The notes under the pieces were generated by a model. It made no database searches. It was given only the letters and a program-made list of their open reading frames with translations, and was not told the DNA's origin. Position numbers and translations under genes: made by a program. A stretch of 64,000 nt of DNA from Turritopsis dohrnii (Eukaryota; Cnidaria; Hydrozoa; Anthoathecata; Oceaniidae). Positions 10,212 to 22,320 of this stretch are shown in pieces. The first letter of the stretch is position 1. Every line of letters starts with the position of its first letter. The stretch is taken from assembly GCA_027922465.2 (NCBI GenBank), contig BQMF02000170.1, positions 372,001-436,000 of the forward strand, written 5' to 3'.

Positions 10212-10723
10212 CTAATATGGAATAATTAAAGCTGCTTTGGGCACGACTAACTCTGGTACATGATCCTGTAGGTTCAGTCTTGAGCATATTTCATTGCATG
10301 TATGATTGGTAAAAAAGTTTTTGAGAGCTACATCTGAAAGATTGCCCATACAAAATAACGAAGAGTCACTAGCATCAAAGCTACTGCCAACTGTAGCTAT
10401 TTCAGGGTCAAACAGATTCCAGCCTGAACTTTGAATATCCACTAGTAGCAAAGTCTTATGGGACTTATAATACAAAAAAAATGGCATAAAGCCTCAGCCA
10501 CATTGCGCCCATCTTTGTCGTAATCAAAATTTACCACTCCATCATTGTTGATATATTTGCAAAAGGTTCCTGGGACGTATTTTTCAATAGTTACCACCTC
10601 TCCTGTTGATTCAATTTCCCCATTAGACCAGGATCTGTGTGTTGATATTGTTTCAGTTCGTGGTGCACCTCTGCGAACTGGGAAAAATTTCAGAAAAGAC
10701 TCATTTTTGCTTGTATTCTGCAA
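10212..10723 (-). pseudogene. C-terminal lobe of an alpha-kinase domain, one-base frame shift
   Basis: Minus-strand reading gives VVTIEKYVPGTFCKYINNDG, then AEALCHF, then SHKTLLLVDIQSSGWNLFDP, EIAT, and FCMGNLSDVALKNFFTNHTCN, ending in a stop at 10212. These are hallmark C-lobe segments of atypical alpha-kinases (eEF2K, TRPM7, MHCK family): the YxxGxFxKYxNN motif, the metal/active-site DxQ and DPEIAT stretches, and the zinc-linked H-CN-C motif. The frame changes at a run of eight T near 10480-10490. The matching N-lobe lies at 43919-44854 on the same strand, 33 kb upstream. A diverged inverted repeat marks the break at 10657. Confidence 0.8.
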
Positions 10724-10795
10724 ATCTGAAAAGTTCCCACGTTTTCATCCTGCAGTTTTTGAGAAAAAAAGCATTAAAGTTGGCAAAATTACGCC
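10657..10795 (+). repeat. left arm of a diverged inverted repeat (partner at 43750-43911)
   Basis: TTCGTGGTGCACCTCTGCGA starts here, followed by AAAGTTCCCACGTTTT and CCTGCAGTTTT at similar spacing. The reverse complement of 43750-43911 gives TTCGTGGTGCACATCTGCGA followed by the same blocks. The two copies sit exactly at the edges where the alpha-kinase coding sequence is split. They could be terminal inverted repeats of an old element, but I find no clean target-site duplication. Confidence 0.5.
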
Positions 10796-13227
10796 ATAAA
10801 TCACTTTATCGAGAGGATTCGTTTCTCTTCAATTTTGTTGTTTTCAGCAGAAAATATGCTCCGTTCTATTTTACAGAACGAAAGAATAGATTAGGAAATC
10901 TTTAGAAAATTGATTTTGCAAAATATATTATGTTGTAAACAGAAAATTCAAAAGGGCATTGTGAGAAGAGCATTTTGAGTAAGAATGTGTCTTATACATT
11001 TTCAAGGAATTGTGGTTGAATATTCATTTTTCACTCAAAAAACATGGTTGAAAATGATTGAGTGTAGAGCTGAAGTGGTAAAGATTAACGATTTCGAAAA
11101 TTAGGTGACAAACATTGCAAAAAAACACCCTAACGTTATGGAAAAGATAGAAGAGAAAGACGTCGAGTCATTCAAAATGTTACAGATATTTTACAGACAC
11201 TACCAAAATTTATTTGGCCAGAAAGAAAAAGAACGTATAAAAAAGAAACAAAACTATGGCAGCAGGAGATCAGTCAGACAAGCACAACAACAAACGACCC
11301 ATTGTCATGTCTTCGTCTACCAAAAAATCAGCATCAATTTTGCCATAACAATGTTTGATCTGTAAGAAATCTGGACTAAGTTACTTCACTGACCCATTTG
11401 ATGGATAAAGAAAAAGAGAACAATTGAGTTTGGTTGAGACTGTTGATGGTGGGCGATTAAGAGAGGCAGCAGAAAAGAAGAATGATGAATAAATCCTTCA
11501 ACAAATTAATATAAAAGATATGGTGACAACTGAAGTTAGACGTCATCGTCATTCATTGTATAGCAGACTACATAAATTTTTAAAAAGCTCGTCCTTCCGC
11601 CTCTAACCCTTGACCGTATGATCTTTCTATTGATAAGTTTTGCACTGACATTGTTGATTCAAAAGTTGCTGCTGGAGAACTATTTAGTTTGAAAACTGTA
11701 CTTAAGTGTCTCTTGAAAATTGTAAACAAAGGACATGATGCTTCCTTTAGTATCAAAGTGCTCGTTTACAAAACAGACTGAAAATAAAATAATCAGCAAT
11801 CTGATTGAACAAAAAGTGAACTGGTGTTTTCGAAAGACAATCATGTCAAAATTCAGTCGGTGCTGATATGAAGGAGATGCAAACTAATTCTTTGGGCAAT
11901 GAAAGTGTCACTTTCTGTTAAAGATGACGTAGTTGAAATCAGTTTTGATCGAGACCACTAGCACTTTCATTATTTGATCTTGCACACATTACTTGTAAAC
12001 TTACAAAATTTTTGATGGGATACTATCTCTTGCAATTATGCAGGTTTAATCTTTAATTATATTCGACATGACTTTAGTACTTTCCCATTGTAGTCAGCGT
12101 TTTTTGCTGTTATTCTGTGGACCAAATTCTTAAAAGTTAATATTATCTTTTAACTTTTAATTGTTTTTACGTATTTTAATACTTATTTAATAAAACTTAT
12201 TTATTTGTTTATAGAATATAAATATGTGAAATTATTTATTTTCATTTTTATAAACCTTTCACACCTTTTTTTATTTATAAGCATCAGGTAAATTTGACTC
12301 AGCTTATAAACATGCTTAGTCTATCCACACCTAATAACCATAAATATTGAGTTTCAGTTTATTTTTTGACCATTGTTTATGCTTACACAATTTTTCAAGG
12401 TCAAAGGTATGCTTAGTATATGGTTAAATTTTTGGCAATTATCAGCCTAATTATGCTTATATCCGTTATGCTTATAATGTAGGTAGAATTTGCGAGATTA
12501 GGCAATTTTTGTCTTATGGAAATATATAACTGGAACTAGAACTAGAATCCTGCTGGACAGGCTTCAACATGCTACATAAATCATCAACTGGAGGCGAGGA
12601 AGTTTTAAAGAGATTAATTTACAAATTACTGCAGTTTGGGGTGGTATTTGTGTGAGAAAAACTTCAAATATTTTGTATGTATTTTTGTAGTGTTGAATGG
12701 ATGAGCTACTTGCACCTGATAGCGTGCTGAATCTTATCAGTTGCAAAATGCACAAAAGCCAAAATAAGGGACGACGAAAACGATTCGGATGTCGAAAATC
12801 TGAAGACCGTTATGATATCGCGAACAACGCGAGCACTATGGTAACGACTGTTACGAATGACGTGTCCTTATCATTTATTGGAAATGTACAGTATGGTATA
12901 GTATGTTTTTCCAGCAAACCCGTACCTGGTAAATATTTCCCGATGTTTCTGGAAACAAGGTTTATCATGCGCGGAAGGTCGTGCATAAAAAGAGCGTTGT
13001 GGTTATTTGTCATTCTCTCGAATCTCTCAACATACGGAGTGTCAAACGTTTTTCTATATATGTTTATAATTGTATTTCTTTCTTTTATCTGCACCTTCAA
13101 CGGCGAGGAGAAAGTCCACGGTGACGAAGACATGAAGACCAACTGCTCCCACTCGAATTGATGGTATCAAACAATGTCAGACGAATGGTGTAGTTTTAAT
13201 CAGTTTTCTCCTTTTTAGTTTGATAGA
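10796..13227. other. decayed sequence between the alpha-kinase C-lobe and the Helitron array
   Basis: About 2.4 kb without an intact gene. Around 11105-11365 and 11400-11760 short plus-strand frames look like remnants of a repeat-borne protein (for example DMVTTEVRRHRH) broken by many stops. An acceptor-like TTTTTAG near 13211-13217 is followed by FDR, and the frame continues after the array at 43315 as LLMTDPYTLMVPVTDAFGSE. This suggests the Helitron array landed in an old exon. I make no product call. Confidence 0.35.
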
Positions 13228-13775
13228 CTAGTATCTCGCGTAAAAGTTTTTTACGGCTTTAATTTCGGGAAGGATGTGTCGAAAATAGGTGACGAAAAAT
13301 TAAACCATGGAATCACATATAGAAAGTGTACCCATGTTGTAGAGCTTGAAAAACTGATCAAAAAAATGTATGGCATCGTTTCGCTACGATCAACGGTTGC
13401 AGAGATATCGTCGATAAAAGATTTTGATGACGTCATATCCGCAGTATCAAATAAAATTTAGGTCCAAATCATGTGTCACCCAATCACCCGTATCGCGGAC
13501 CCTAAAAAACGTCAGTTATCCCCATTGGTTCTCGAGATACTTCCCCAAAAACGTCGCGTTCGATTGGGGATGCAATGCAATGGTTCCCCGTGATCATAGA
13601 AACATTTGACGTCAAATGATGCCACGTGCTATTATACTAATCGTGAATGTGTCTTGCGTGGTCAAACCGCCGCTATATGACCACGATTAAGAAGATTTTG
13701 ACCATTAAAAAAACAAAAACACAACACTCTCTAAGTTAAATGTGTTACACACGATTGCGAATTAGTATAAGTAGA
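13228..13775 (-). mobile_element. array unit 1, short nonautonomous Helitron (548 bp)
   Basis: 3' end on the minus strand: a CGTAAAA/TTTTACG hairpin, CGAGATA, then CTAG at 13231-13228 followed by host T. 5' end TCTACTTATACTAATTCGC at 13775. Noncoding; small open frames in it are chance. It contains TGACGTCA at 13428-13435, like most short units. Confidence 0.85.
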
Positions 13776-14150
13776 CTAGTATCCCGGGTAAAAACTTTTT
13801 ACCAAACTTAACTTCGAAAACATTAGGTCAAATCCACCATTCCCGTGTACATACCCCGTGACGAAAAAATAAATCATAGAATCGCAACTCAAAAACATCC
13901 CAGGTGGCGTCGCTCGCCACCCATGTTCAGTATGCGTTGTGTTGCAAAATTTAAGCCGTGAAAAGTTTTTACAGGCATTAATTTTTTAATTCATTTCTTA
14001 CATTCAAAATATTTAAAACAGAAACAAATAGCAACATGGCTCAGAATATATATTTATACGCAGAAGAGAAGAAACGTTCATAAAAAAAGTGCAATATATA
14101 ACACAGAACTGTTTACCCAGACATACAAAACCAAACATAACAAAATGTTA

Positions 14151-14445
14151 CACTACTAAGTCAAAAAGCATTTAATTGATTCACTTCAACGTTTGTTGAA
14201 TGCACCTGAAATGCAAAAACGTTTCAAATGCGTTTATCTAGCATTTATGATGAATGCTTATTTTTGGACAAAACTTTCAAGCGTGCTAAATGCATTGATC
14301 ATCAACGCTGATGAACGTATGTATAACCTTGTTCAATGGATCATCAACGCCATAGAACACTTAACCGTTGATGATCCGTTTATGTGAAACAGAACAAAAA
14401 CGTTTTGGAGACTTTTAGTCTCTAATCAACGCTTTTAAAACGCTT
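14151..14445 (+). repeat. left 295 bp terminal inverted repeat of the EnSpm element
   Basis: Matches the reverse complement of 22026-22320 end to end and stops abruptly at CGCTT. It is rich in ATCATCAACG/CGTTGATGAT and AAACGTTT-type words, which may be transposase-binding repeats. A 64-residue open frame in it appears in both arms and is an artefact of the repeat. Confidence 0.9.
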
Positions 14446-15504
14446 GTTGTGAGAATTTCCTCATATTCGAATTTAAAACATCTATAATTAGTATTCGAAT
14501 AAAGATGACGTATGTTTAAAAATCTCTATTATAATGTTTTTAAGGTTTTGAATTTGTTTCGAAAGTTTTTAAATTTTCGTATCATAAGTCAAAGAATATC
14601 ATAATTATTGATCAATTTATGATAAAAACATTGTTAGATTTTTTCGGATATCCGAATACTGAAATGGGAGATTGAAGATTGGGCATTGTTAGCATAACGT
14701 AATAGGAGAGAAAACCAGTTTTCCGAATCACGTTATTCTCCAAACGTGCGTCTCTGAACGATACGGGTTTCGAAGCAGATAAGACGAATACCGAATCTTG
14801 TTTCCTGATGGAACAGACGATTATGTCAAGTTAGACGATTTCGATGGCATTGAAATGATTCTTTTGTAAAGACATAAACACTCTTCAGTTTTTGTGCAAG
14901 CACTGCAATAAAAAAGATAAGCATAAAAGTTTGTTCTCTGTGGCATTCCTCTCAATAAGGCAAAAATTCTTAGTGTATGATAAGAAACCCTTAAGAAACT
15001 TTTCTAGTAAATTTAGGGTAAATCTGTAAGAAACTGGCTAGAGACCCAAAAGCTTAGTTTCTTATAAAAAAAACAAAAAAAAACGTGTACACAGGTGAAA
15101 CTATTAGGTCTCTATTCTCTCACGTTAATGATGATCTTGTTTTCAAAACAAAGAAATATTGTTACTTTTTTCACTTTCTGTTGAAAATTCGAAAATTATG
15201 ATCGCATAAAATTAAGACCTCTCTTACACGACAGTGATTTTAGCACTTTCGAATTCATCAACAAGATTTTTGAAGATAATTCTGTTTTTATTTCACCAAG
15301 TTCATAAATAAAATACAATGTGATGCAAACCACACATAAAACTCCACATTAAAATCTTGAAAAGCATTGTGAAAATTTCCAGCGATAGTAGAAATCATTC
15401 AAAATCAAATTATTGATATTTTTCAGAAAACGTTAAGAAACAAAGATTCAAAAGACACATTTAAGTAATCGCAAGCAGAGGTATCAAAGCAACTTCACAA
15501 ATAG
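14446..15504. other. left noncoding arm of the EnSpm element
   Basis: AT-rich, with many stops in all frames. I see no gene. It separates the inverted repeat from the 3' end of the minus-strand accessory gene. Confidence 0.5.
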
Positions 15505-16874
15505 TTAAAACGATTCCTTGTATAAATCAAAATGTTGCTTAACCCTTTCGAAATCCTCCACCTGAAAATTCATTCCGTCACGTCGTAGCCGTACTTTTTG
15601 AAGGATGTAGTAGCATTTATCATAGGTTTTCCAGGGTTTCCCCTTTTTGTATGCTAATAACCCTTCCTTATTGCATAACTTGTAGTAAGTTATTTCGCAG
15701 CACAGATCTCCTTCATTGTCAGCTCTTGGATCGCTCGTGACATAACCAAATTCTAGCTTGTTGAACGCTGTTGCCACGTTATCGCCTTCTTTTAAGCCAG
15801 CAGGTGGGTATTCCGTGGCATCGAGCTGGGCGTCTATTTCCATTGGCGGTAATGATCCAGGACGTTCTATGGGCAGCAATGCTCTGGTGACAGCTGTTTC
15901 GTCTGCCGTAATTTTTACTGACAGAGCTTCTGTCTCGAAGGTAGGCACCGTTGGTGGTGGACTATTCATTTCGTTGTTGGGCGTCGATACTAAGGAAAAG
16001 TCTGGGTCGATCGTGGGCGTCACTGTTGTCGAAATGGCTTGTGGTGAATGTGCGATATTCGACTGTCTACGATTTCGTAGCACTTGGCTATTGCTGATTC
16101 CATCAATTGCAGCAATTTCACTATAACACAAAATAACATAAAAATAAAAAGTTAAAGTTTTCATGAAAATTTAAGATGGGAATGACTAAGAGGTTAGTAC
16201 CTTATGTTTTTGTAAAATCGCCCAGAGCGGATCTTCCTAGACAACCGTTTCCGTATTTCATTACGATTGATGTCATTATTTGATATCTGTAAAGTTCTGA
16301 CAACCTGAAAAAATCAAAGTATCATTTATAACTGAAAGCATAATGAATAAATCTGGACCCAGAAAGAGTTATCAATTTTTACTCACTGATGTAGTAGCTT
16401 CTTCTCGCAAACGCTCGGCTGTTTTCCGTGAACATTTCGTTTCCAGCTCCTTTGAATTTATTTCATCATCTATGGCTGACTAAAAAATTATAAACAAGCT
16501 TAAAGATCCAGTAAATGAAGGCAAATCCTTGTTGCAGATTCATTCTAACTTACCATCAAAATTCTATGTGCACCACAGTTTTTTTTGAAGAAGTCCGGAG
16601 ACTTGTAAAGTGCACACGTTTGTGCTCGGCGTGGTGGGGTGTGTGAAGTGCTTTCCATATGCTTTTTTCGTTCGTTTTCAATGAAATAGGTTTTTAAAAA
16701 TTCAAAAATTTCTCGTTCGTGCGGTTGAAGTGGTAACAGATTCTGTTGTGGTGCCATTTGAAGCAAATCGTTTTCATGCATATAAGGATGCAAGAAATTC
16801 AAAAATTCTTCCGTTAACTGATTTGAAGCCATTACTGATTTTTTGCCAGTGAACTGTCGATTGACTGATTGCAT
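15505..16874 (-). CDS. EnSpm accessory protein of unknown function (377 residues)
   Basis: Four exons on the minus strand: 16874-16554, 16479-16387, 16304-16201 and 16120-15505. All introns are GT..AG and the frame is continuous (321+93+104+616 nt). The start is the ATG at 16874 (MQSVNRQFTGKK). The N-terminal part is polar and helical (EEFLNFLHPYMHENDL, REIFEFLKTYFIENE); residues around 110-170 are basic (NRNEIRKRLSRKIRSGRFYK); a Thr/Pro-rich linker follows; the C-terminus is Cys/Tyr-rich (DLCCEITYYKLCNKEG). I recognise no family. It is transcribed divergently from the transposase across about 290 bp and may be the counterpart of the DNA-binding tnpA-type proteins of plant CACTA elements, by position only. 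Confidence 0.75.
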
Positions 16875-17167
16875 TTTATCCACATGCGTAATTTATAGGG
16901 TTAGCTGAGCTATTCTTAGATCAGAAATTTCGCATTTTCCCAAGAAAAAGTCTGGGAATATGCATTCGATTCCCACCGAAAATACTAGTTCTTAGGCCCT
17001 CGCTTACTAGTTCTTAGTCCCTCCTAGAACGAGAATCTACAATTTACCCATAACAGGTCGTGGGAATTTCCCAACTTTCCAAATATGGCAATGGGAGATT
17101 TTCCCACACTTCGTCAACTTATTGTTTTACTTATGACTCTCCAATTGAACTCAGTCTCCAGTCCACA

Positions 17168-20100
17168 ATGTCTAGTGAAGGTGAAGATGGAAAAGTGAAA
17201 TGCACTAATCCTGAACATGGTAAAAAATTATTTTAGCAATGAATGAAATAAGTAATTTTTTTTCGATTCACACTATTCAGCCTTCAGAAATAATATGGGA
17301 ATACATTGCATTGTGTGAGAAGATGATCACTTTCTTTATTAAAAACGATTATTTTTTTTCCGTAATCACAACTTAAATACTCAAACGAACTTTTTCTTGA
17401 TTTTTAAAATATACTGTCAAATCGTTATCTTGCCTATTTCATAAGTCAATTTTCAATACACAACTGAAAACACACAAGTTTTATCTTTTTTTTTTCAATA
17501 TCGAAAATGTTTTTGAATAAATTGACAACAGTCATTAGATTTCTCATATTTCTGAACAATGTAAATTAAAATCACTGATGAATTCCCTATTTCCGAACTC
17601 ATATAAATATATCAAGTTCTAAACTGACCTACCCACGATCGCTTCCTCCTAGTTATTGCTGTGTATTTGTAAAGATCAATCAAGGAGATGAAGATTGCAT
17701 TTTATCAATAAAACAGGAATATCAAAATTTTACTTTGCAATTTCGATTAAAGGTATAGCATACAATGAGGTTCAAATTTTATGACCTACGAGATCACGTA
17801 AAAAGTTAGAAGAAATAATTTCTGATGAAATTCAATTTTATGTCTTTCCGGTTAATAAACGGCCTTTCTTTGATAAACGCTCCCAATAAAATATTAATTA
17901 ATAATGAAATCAACGCCCTGGGTGGTAGACGATTTATGGTATTATCATTTGAAACACTCACTCTGAAATTTCCGACTTCCCATTTACAGGAACACTCAGT
18001 AGAAGATGCTACTGTCGCTCACATAATTGTTGTGGCGAAGAGAGAAGCAGAGCAACAATATACCGTCATTCTAAAGATGATTATAAGCTTCTGAAGAGTG
18101 AGAGGGATGGTCGTCGTGTTATTACTGAGTACAGTCGATCGGTACAGTTTTCGGAATCGCTGTATGAGACTCACTTCTCAGCCAATCAACCTTTGTATGA
18201 CGGTGCTAGAATCTCAACACTGGAAGCTGTTTTTGTTAAAATTAGATCTTTTGTTTCCTATCCGTTTTTCTCCAAAGAAGCTCTGTCAGAATCTTTTCGG
18301 AATGACCATCTTTTTTATCTTCCGAAGCCAAACAACATGCCCGTTTCCTATGAGGAAGCCAAAAAGTTAGTGAAGCCTTTCCTTTTACCATTGGAAAGTT
18401 ATGATGTTTGCCCTAATGAATGCATCATTTACTACAAAGACAGAATTGATGCAACAGTATGTCCCGTTTGTGGAGAGGAAAGACGGATCAGAGGTAACGA
18501 AAGAAAAACCTTCACATACTTCCCCATAGGACCTCGCATTGCCCGTATCTTTGGTACGGCCGTCCTAAAAGAAATGATGAGTAATTTGCGCACCGAGTCG
18601 GTTTCTGTCATAAAAGACATAAAAGATACGAACACATGGAGAATTCAATGGTACGGAGAAAATGGGTTGCTCGTTGATGGTTGTGGAATCGCCATTTCAT
18701 TCTGCACAGATGGGATGAATCCATTTAAATCATCTAATCGACCTTATTCCATGTGGCCACTGATGGTGCAAATCCTTAATTTTCCTCCTGCTTTCAGAAA
18801 GTCAAGTGCTGGCATACAACTGCTTGGTATCATCCCGGGTAATGGGTCAAAAGAACCATCGAATTTAGAGCCATATCTGAATGTTTTTGTCGATGAGCTC
18901 ATAGAACTGGCCAACTGTCACGTTTACACCGACAGAAATGAGCAACACTTGCAGGTGAAATTAGTTCAATATGTTTTAGATTTCCCTGCAATCGCCAAAG
19001 TTCTTCATGTTCAGGCGCAAGGTGGTTTGAAAGCGTGTCCATGGTGTACAGTCGAAGGAACGTATTGCAAACACTGTCACAAAACTGTGTACCTCGGAAA
19101 TCGTTGTTACCTTGAAAATAACAGCAGCCTTCGATTATGCAAAGATTTTCCTGGAGGAGAAGAAGAATTCAAAGATGCACCACCTGCGTACAATCACCAT
19201 GAGCAACATCAACTTAGAAAGGAGTATGACAACCTTCCAAAAAAGTCCAAACAGTCGGCATTCGCAAAACAGTATGGTGTGAAGGGTGAATATGCTTTCA
19301 TGAAACTGGAGTACCATTCTTTCCAGCATGATTACCAACCGGATGCAATGCATACAATTCGCAGAGTAAGTGGAGCTATTGTGTATTGGCTGACGCAGCA
19401 AAATACCAAGTTAGACTTATCGGAAGTTGTCACTGCTGAAAAGAATATACGCAAAGTTCCACAAGATGTGATAAACGATATCACGTATATTTTAACGCCC
19501 GAACAAAAGATTGTAGCCAATAACCGTGTAAGATCACTCCAATTTCCAAAAGGCCACACAGCATATAAAGGAGATGTGTTTACCAACATTAATGCTGTGT
19601 TAAAAAACCATCATGGTTGGCAAGAGGTAATACAAATTTAACATAACTACTTCATCGTTATTCTTTTTAGTGATAGATAAAATGAGAAACAGTCAACTTC
19701 TATAACTGATTTTTTTATTGTTTTTACAGTATACTGCGAATAACATCTGGACATTTGCTTTACGAGGATTGCTTCCCAAGAGACAACAACGAACGCTAAC
19801 CTTTTTATATGCCGTAATTTCCAATCTGTTTCGGAAAAGTTTTACAACTGCGTATCTGAGAGAACTCAAAATCGAACTTCATAAAGCTCTCGCATTGATG
19901 GAAAGAGATTTTCCTGTGGCAATATTTAACATAACGACTCATATTTGTCACCATTTAGTTGATAAAATTGAGAGGTTCGGACCATTGTATTCATCTTGGA
20001 TGTATCCATGGGAACGAATGAACTCGTGGATTTCCCGTCGATGCAACAACAAAGTTAATATGGAACGTTGTGTCATGGAAACATACCAGGTAATAATCAA

Positions 20101-20844
20101 AAGCTTAAAGCCAAAGATAAAACTTTCCCATCATATTCATTCATTTATTATCGGTAACTTATTTCTCTCTGTTTCAGTTAATGGATTGGGTCGTTTACTG
20201 TACCATGTCGGATAAATTTAAAAGCAGTTTAGATCCTCAGAATAAAATTTGTGACGGCGTAAAAAAAAACATCGCACGCGACGGAGAAGTTTCGACATTG
20301 GACAGTAAGCAACACCTAGCAAATAAGCGTCGAAATGAGTGGCAACATGAGTTTACAACGAGTGAGTTGCAGTTGCTCAAAGATTGTTTGGATCTCACTG
20401 CACATCATCGCTGCACCGAGCTTAAGTCGCTTATAAATGATAACGAATTTGGCGAAGAAGATACGTATACTCCTGGTACTTTCGTTGAAATTGGAGATGA
20501 AGGCTTCGGTTGTATTTGTTCGATATTCAGGTACATCAGAAAAATGTTTTATAAAGATACTTTTACTGTATTACTGGATAACTCTTCTTTATCCCATACT
20601 TTGCAGGTGTTACGAAAAGGGAGAAGCACAAATCCTTTTGAAAGTGGATATGGTGACAGTTGCAACAGATTTAGAATCGGGACTCCGTTACACACTTGTT
20701 GATAGCGTAAAGCAAAAGGCTATGTTAAAAATGGCACGAATTACTAGCAGCGTAATTACTGCGGTGGAGAACGACATCGTATGGCTGATATCGGTTAAGC
20801 CTGATCTACATTTCACCTGGATGGATGAACATGTCAATTGCTGA
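17168..20844 (+). CDS. EnSpm/CACTA transposase (TNP2-like), 879 residues, intact
   Basis: Five exons, 17168-17219, 17990-19626, 19730-20089, 20178-20530 and 20607-20844, joined by GT..AG introns into one 2640-nt frame. N-terminus: a Cys/His cluster (VKCTNPEHG, RRCYCRSHNCCG). Near residues 158-178 is CPNEC..CPVCGEE. The TNP2-type (Transposase_21) core has VDGCGIAISFCTDGMNPF with a candidate catalytic Asp near 258, YSMWPLMVQILNFPPAFR and LEPYLNVFVDELIEL. Exon 3 carries a DUF4218-like segment (HHLVDKIERFGPLYSSW, MYPWERM). The protein would cut the CACTA ends. No stop or frame lesion is seen, so this copy may still be active. The exon borders are deduced from sequence only. Confidence 0.88.
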
Positions 20845-20879
20845 TCAGAGATTGATTGATTCTCTTGTCTCTTTTCTTA

Positions 20880-21350
20880 AGCGCTATTTCCACGACCACT
20901 TTTGATCGAAATATTTCAACGAAGAAAAAAATTGAGCATGCACATTAAATATTTTCTGGTTTTCGAGCGAAAAATTTCTTTTCTATACTGTCCGAATGTG
21001 AGTTAAAATAATTTCAACTCCCTGTCGAAATCCCTTTGCGAAAAAACATTCGTCCAATCACAATCGTGCAAAATGTACTGAATGTGCTGTATTAAATTGA
21101 ACTATAGAATGACAATCCTGTCGAACAATTTAGAGAAAAGAATTATAATAGACGGTTTCTACTTGTGGTTGCTTTCGAACTAACTTCTGTATCTTTAATC
21201 TCCTACTGAATATGAAAACCAGCTAATTCAGTTCAACTTTTTTTATGTGGAAGTGGAATTCTATGATCGAAATATTTCTAGCAGAAATTGTTCTCCTCTA
21301 AAATTTTGGCTCGAAAAAGTTCGATCAAACATGGCCGTGAAAATAGCGCT
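20880..21350. mobile_element. MITE (471 bp) inside the EnSpm element, TTA-flanked
   Basis: Inverted ends AGCGCTATTTCCACGACCAC and, inverted, AGCGCTATTTTCACGGCCAT. TTA repeats directly at 20877-20879 and 21351-21353. No coding capacity. About 110 bp of its core (21128-21235) closely matches the core of another MITE at 46180-46686, whose ends are different. Confidence 0.75.
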
Positions 21351-21353
21351 TTA

Positions 21354-22025
21354 TACACAACATGTAGTTCGCAATCTTTTTATAGCGTTTCTGATTTGAT
21401 TGAAATAAATAAAATCGTTCATATAATAAGGAAACAAAAGGCATGAAAATCAAAGAAAATGTCTGCACATAGTTGGGTATCGCTCTCTGAATGATTTTTA
21501 ACCTAATGTGTGTAATTTACGCATGATCTCTGCTTTACCAGAATATCACTGTCTCTACATTTCCTTGAATGATTGTAATTTGTAAGAATATAACTCTGTG
21601 AAGGTTTTTGAAAATCATGTTTGTTTTTTACCTTCTGGCAATTCTCCGTAATTTCACATTCGCTAATTAGCGCTCATTCGCTAAAATTAGATTGCATTGA
21701 ATTCGTGTTCATCTATTTTCGCAAAATTTTACTGACGCAAAAAAATCGGGTAAGATCATCACAAGCTTTAATTGATAGGTCATTGTGACGAAACGGTCTG
21801 TGAATAGAATAAAATGAAATAAATCTAAATAAATGGTTACTAAATAATAAATTGCATTCAGAGAAAAATAATATTCAATCTTCAAACAATTAAGGAAGTC
21901 TATTTTTTCGCAGTTCTAAACAGAATTTCAACTGAAACTTTAAAAATTTAATTTAATTCTACGGTTTCGTGACAACCATAGAGATACGTGACAACTAACT
22001 AGAGATTGTTCGATTCTTGTACTAT
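21354..22025. other. right noncoding arm of the EnSpm element
   Basis: AT-rich, no supported gene. It lies between the MITE and the right inverted repeat. Confidence 0.5.
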
Positions 22026-22320
22026 AAGCGTTTTAAAAGCGTTGATTAGAGACTAAAAGTCTCCAAAACGTTTTTGTTCTGTTTCACATAAACGGATCAT
22101 CAACGGTTAAGTGTTCTATGGCGTTGATGATCCATTGAACAAGGTTATACATACGTTCATCAGCGTTGATGATCAATGCATTTAACACGCTTGAAAGTTT
22201 TGTCCAAAAATAAGCATTCATCATAAATGCTAGATAAACGCATTTGAAACGTTTTTGCATTTCAGGTGCATTCAACAAACGTTGAAGTGAATCAATTAAA
22301 TGCTTTTTGACTTAGTAGTG
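22026..22320 (-). repeat. right 295 bp terminal inverted repeat of the EnSpm element
   Basis: Inverted copy of 14151-14445, ending CTTAGTAGTG directly before the TTA duplication. Confidence 0.9.

Larger units (their letters stand above)
14151..22320 (+). mobile_element. EnSpm/CACTA transposon, 8170 bp, apparently complete and recent
   Basis: It starts CACTACTAAGTCAAAAAGCA and ends in the exact inverse, TTGACTTAGTAGTG. It is flanked by TTA on both sides (14148-14150, 22321-22323), a 3-bp duplication as expected for CACTA elements. The inverted repeats are 295 bp each (14151-14445 and 22026-22320) and look identical over the stretches compared. Units 9 and 15 of the Helitron array show the same flanking sequence without the insertion and with a single TTA, giving a natural empty site. 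Inside are two divergent genes: an 879-residue TNP2-like transposase (plus) and a 377-residue accessory protein (minus). A small MITE sits at 20880-21350. Confidence 0.93.

Noticed and set aside
12697..13161. Overlapping open frames on both strands
   Set aside because: Neither has a recognisable domain; frames are mutually shadowing and the region is decayed. No product can be supported.
14193..14387. 64-residue open frame, also found inverted at 22084-22278
   Set aside because: It lies wholly within the EnSpm inverted repeats and is made of short repeated words; identical in both arms because the arms are identical.
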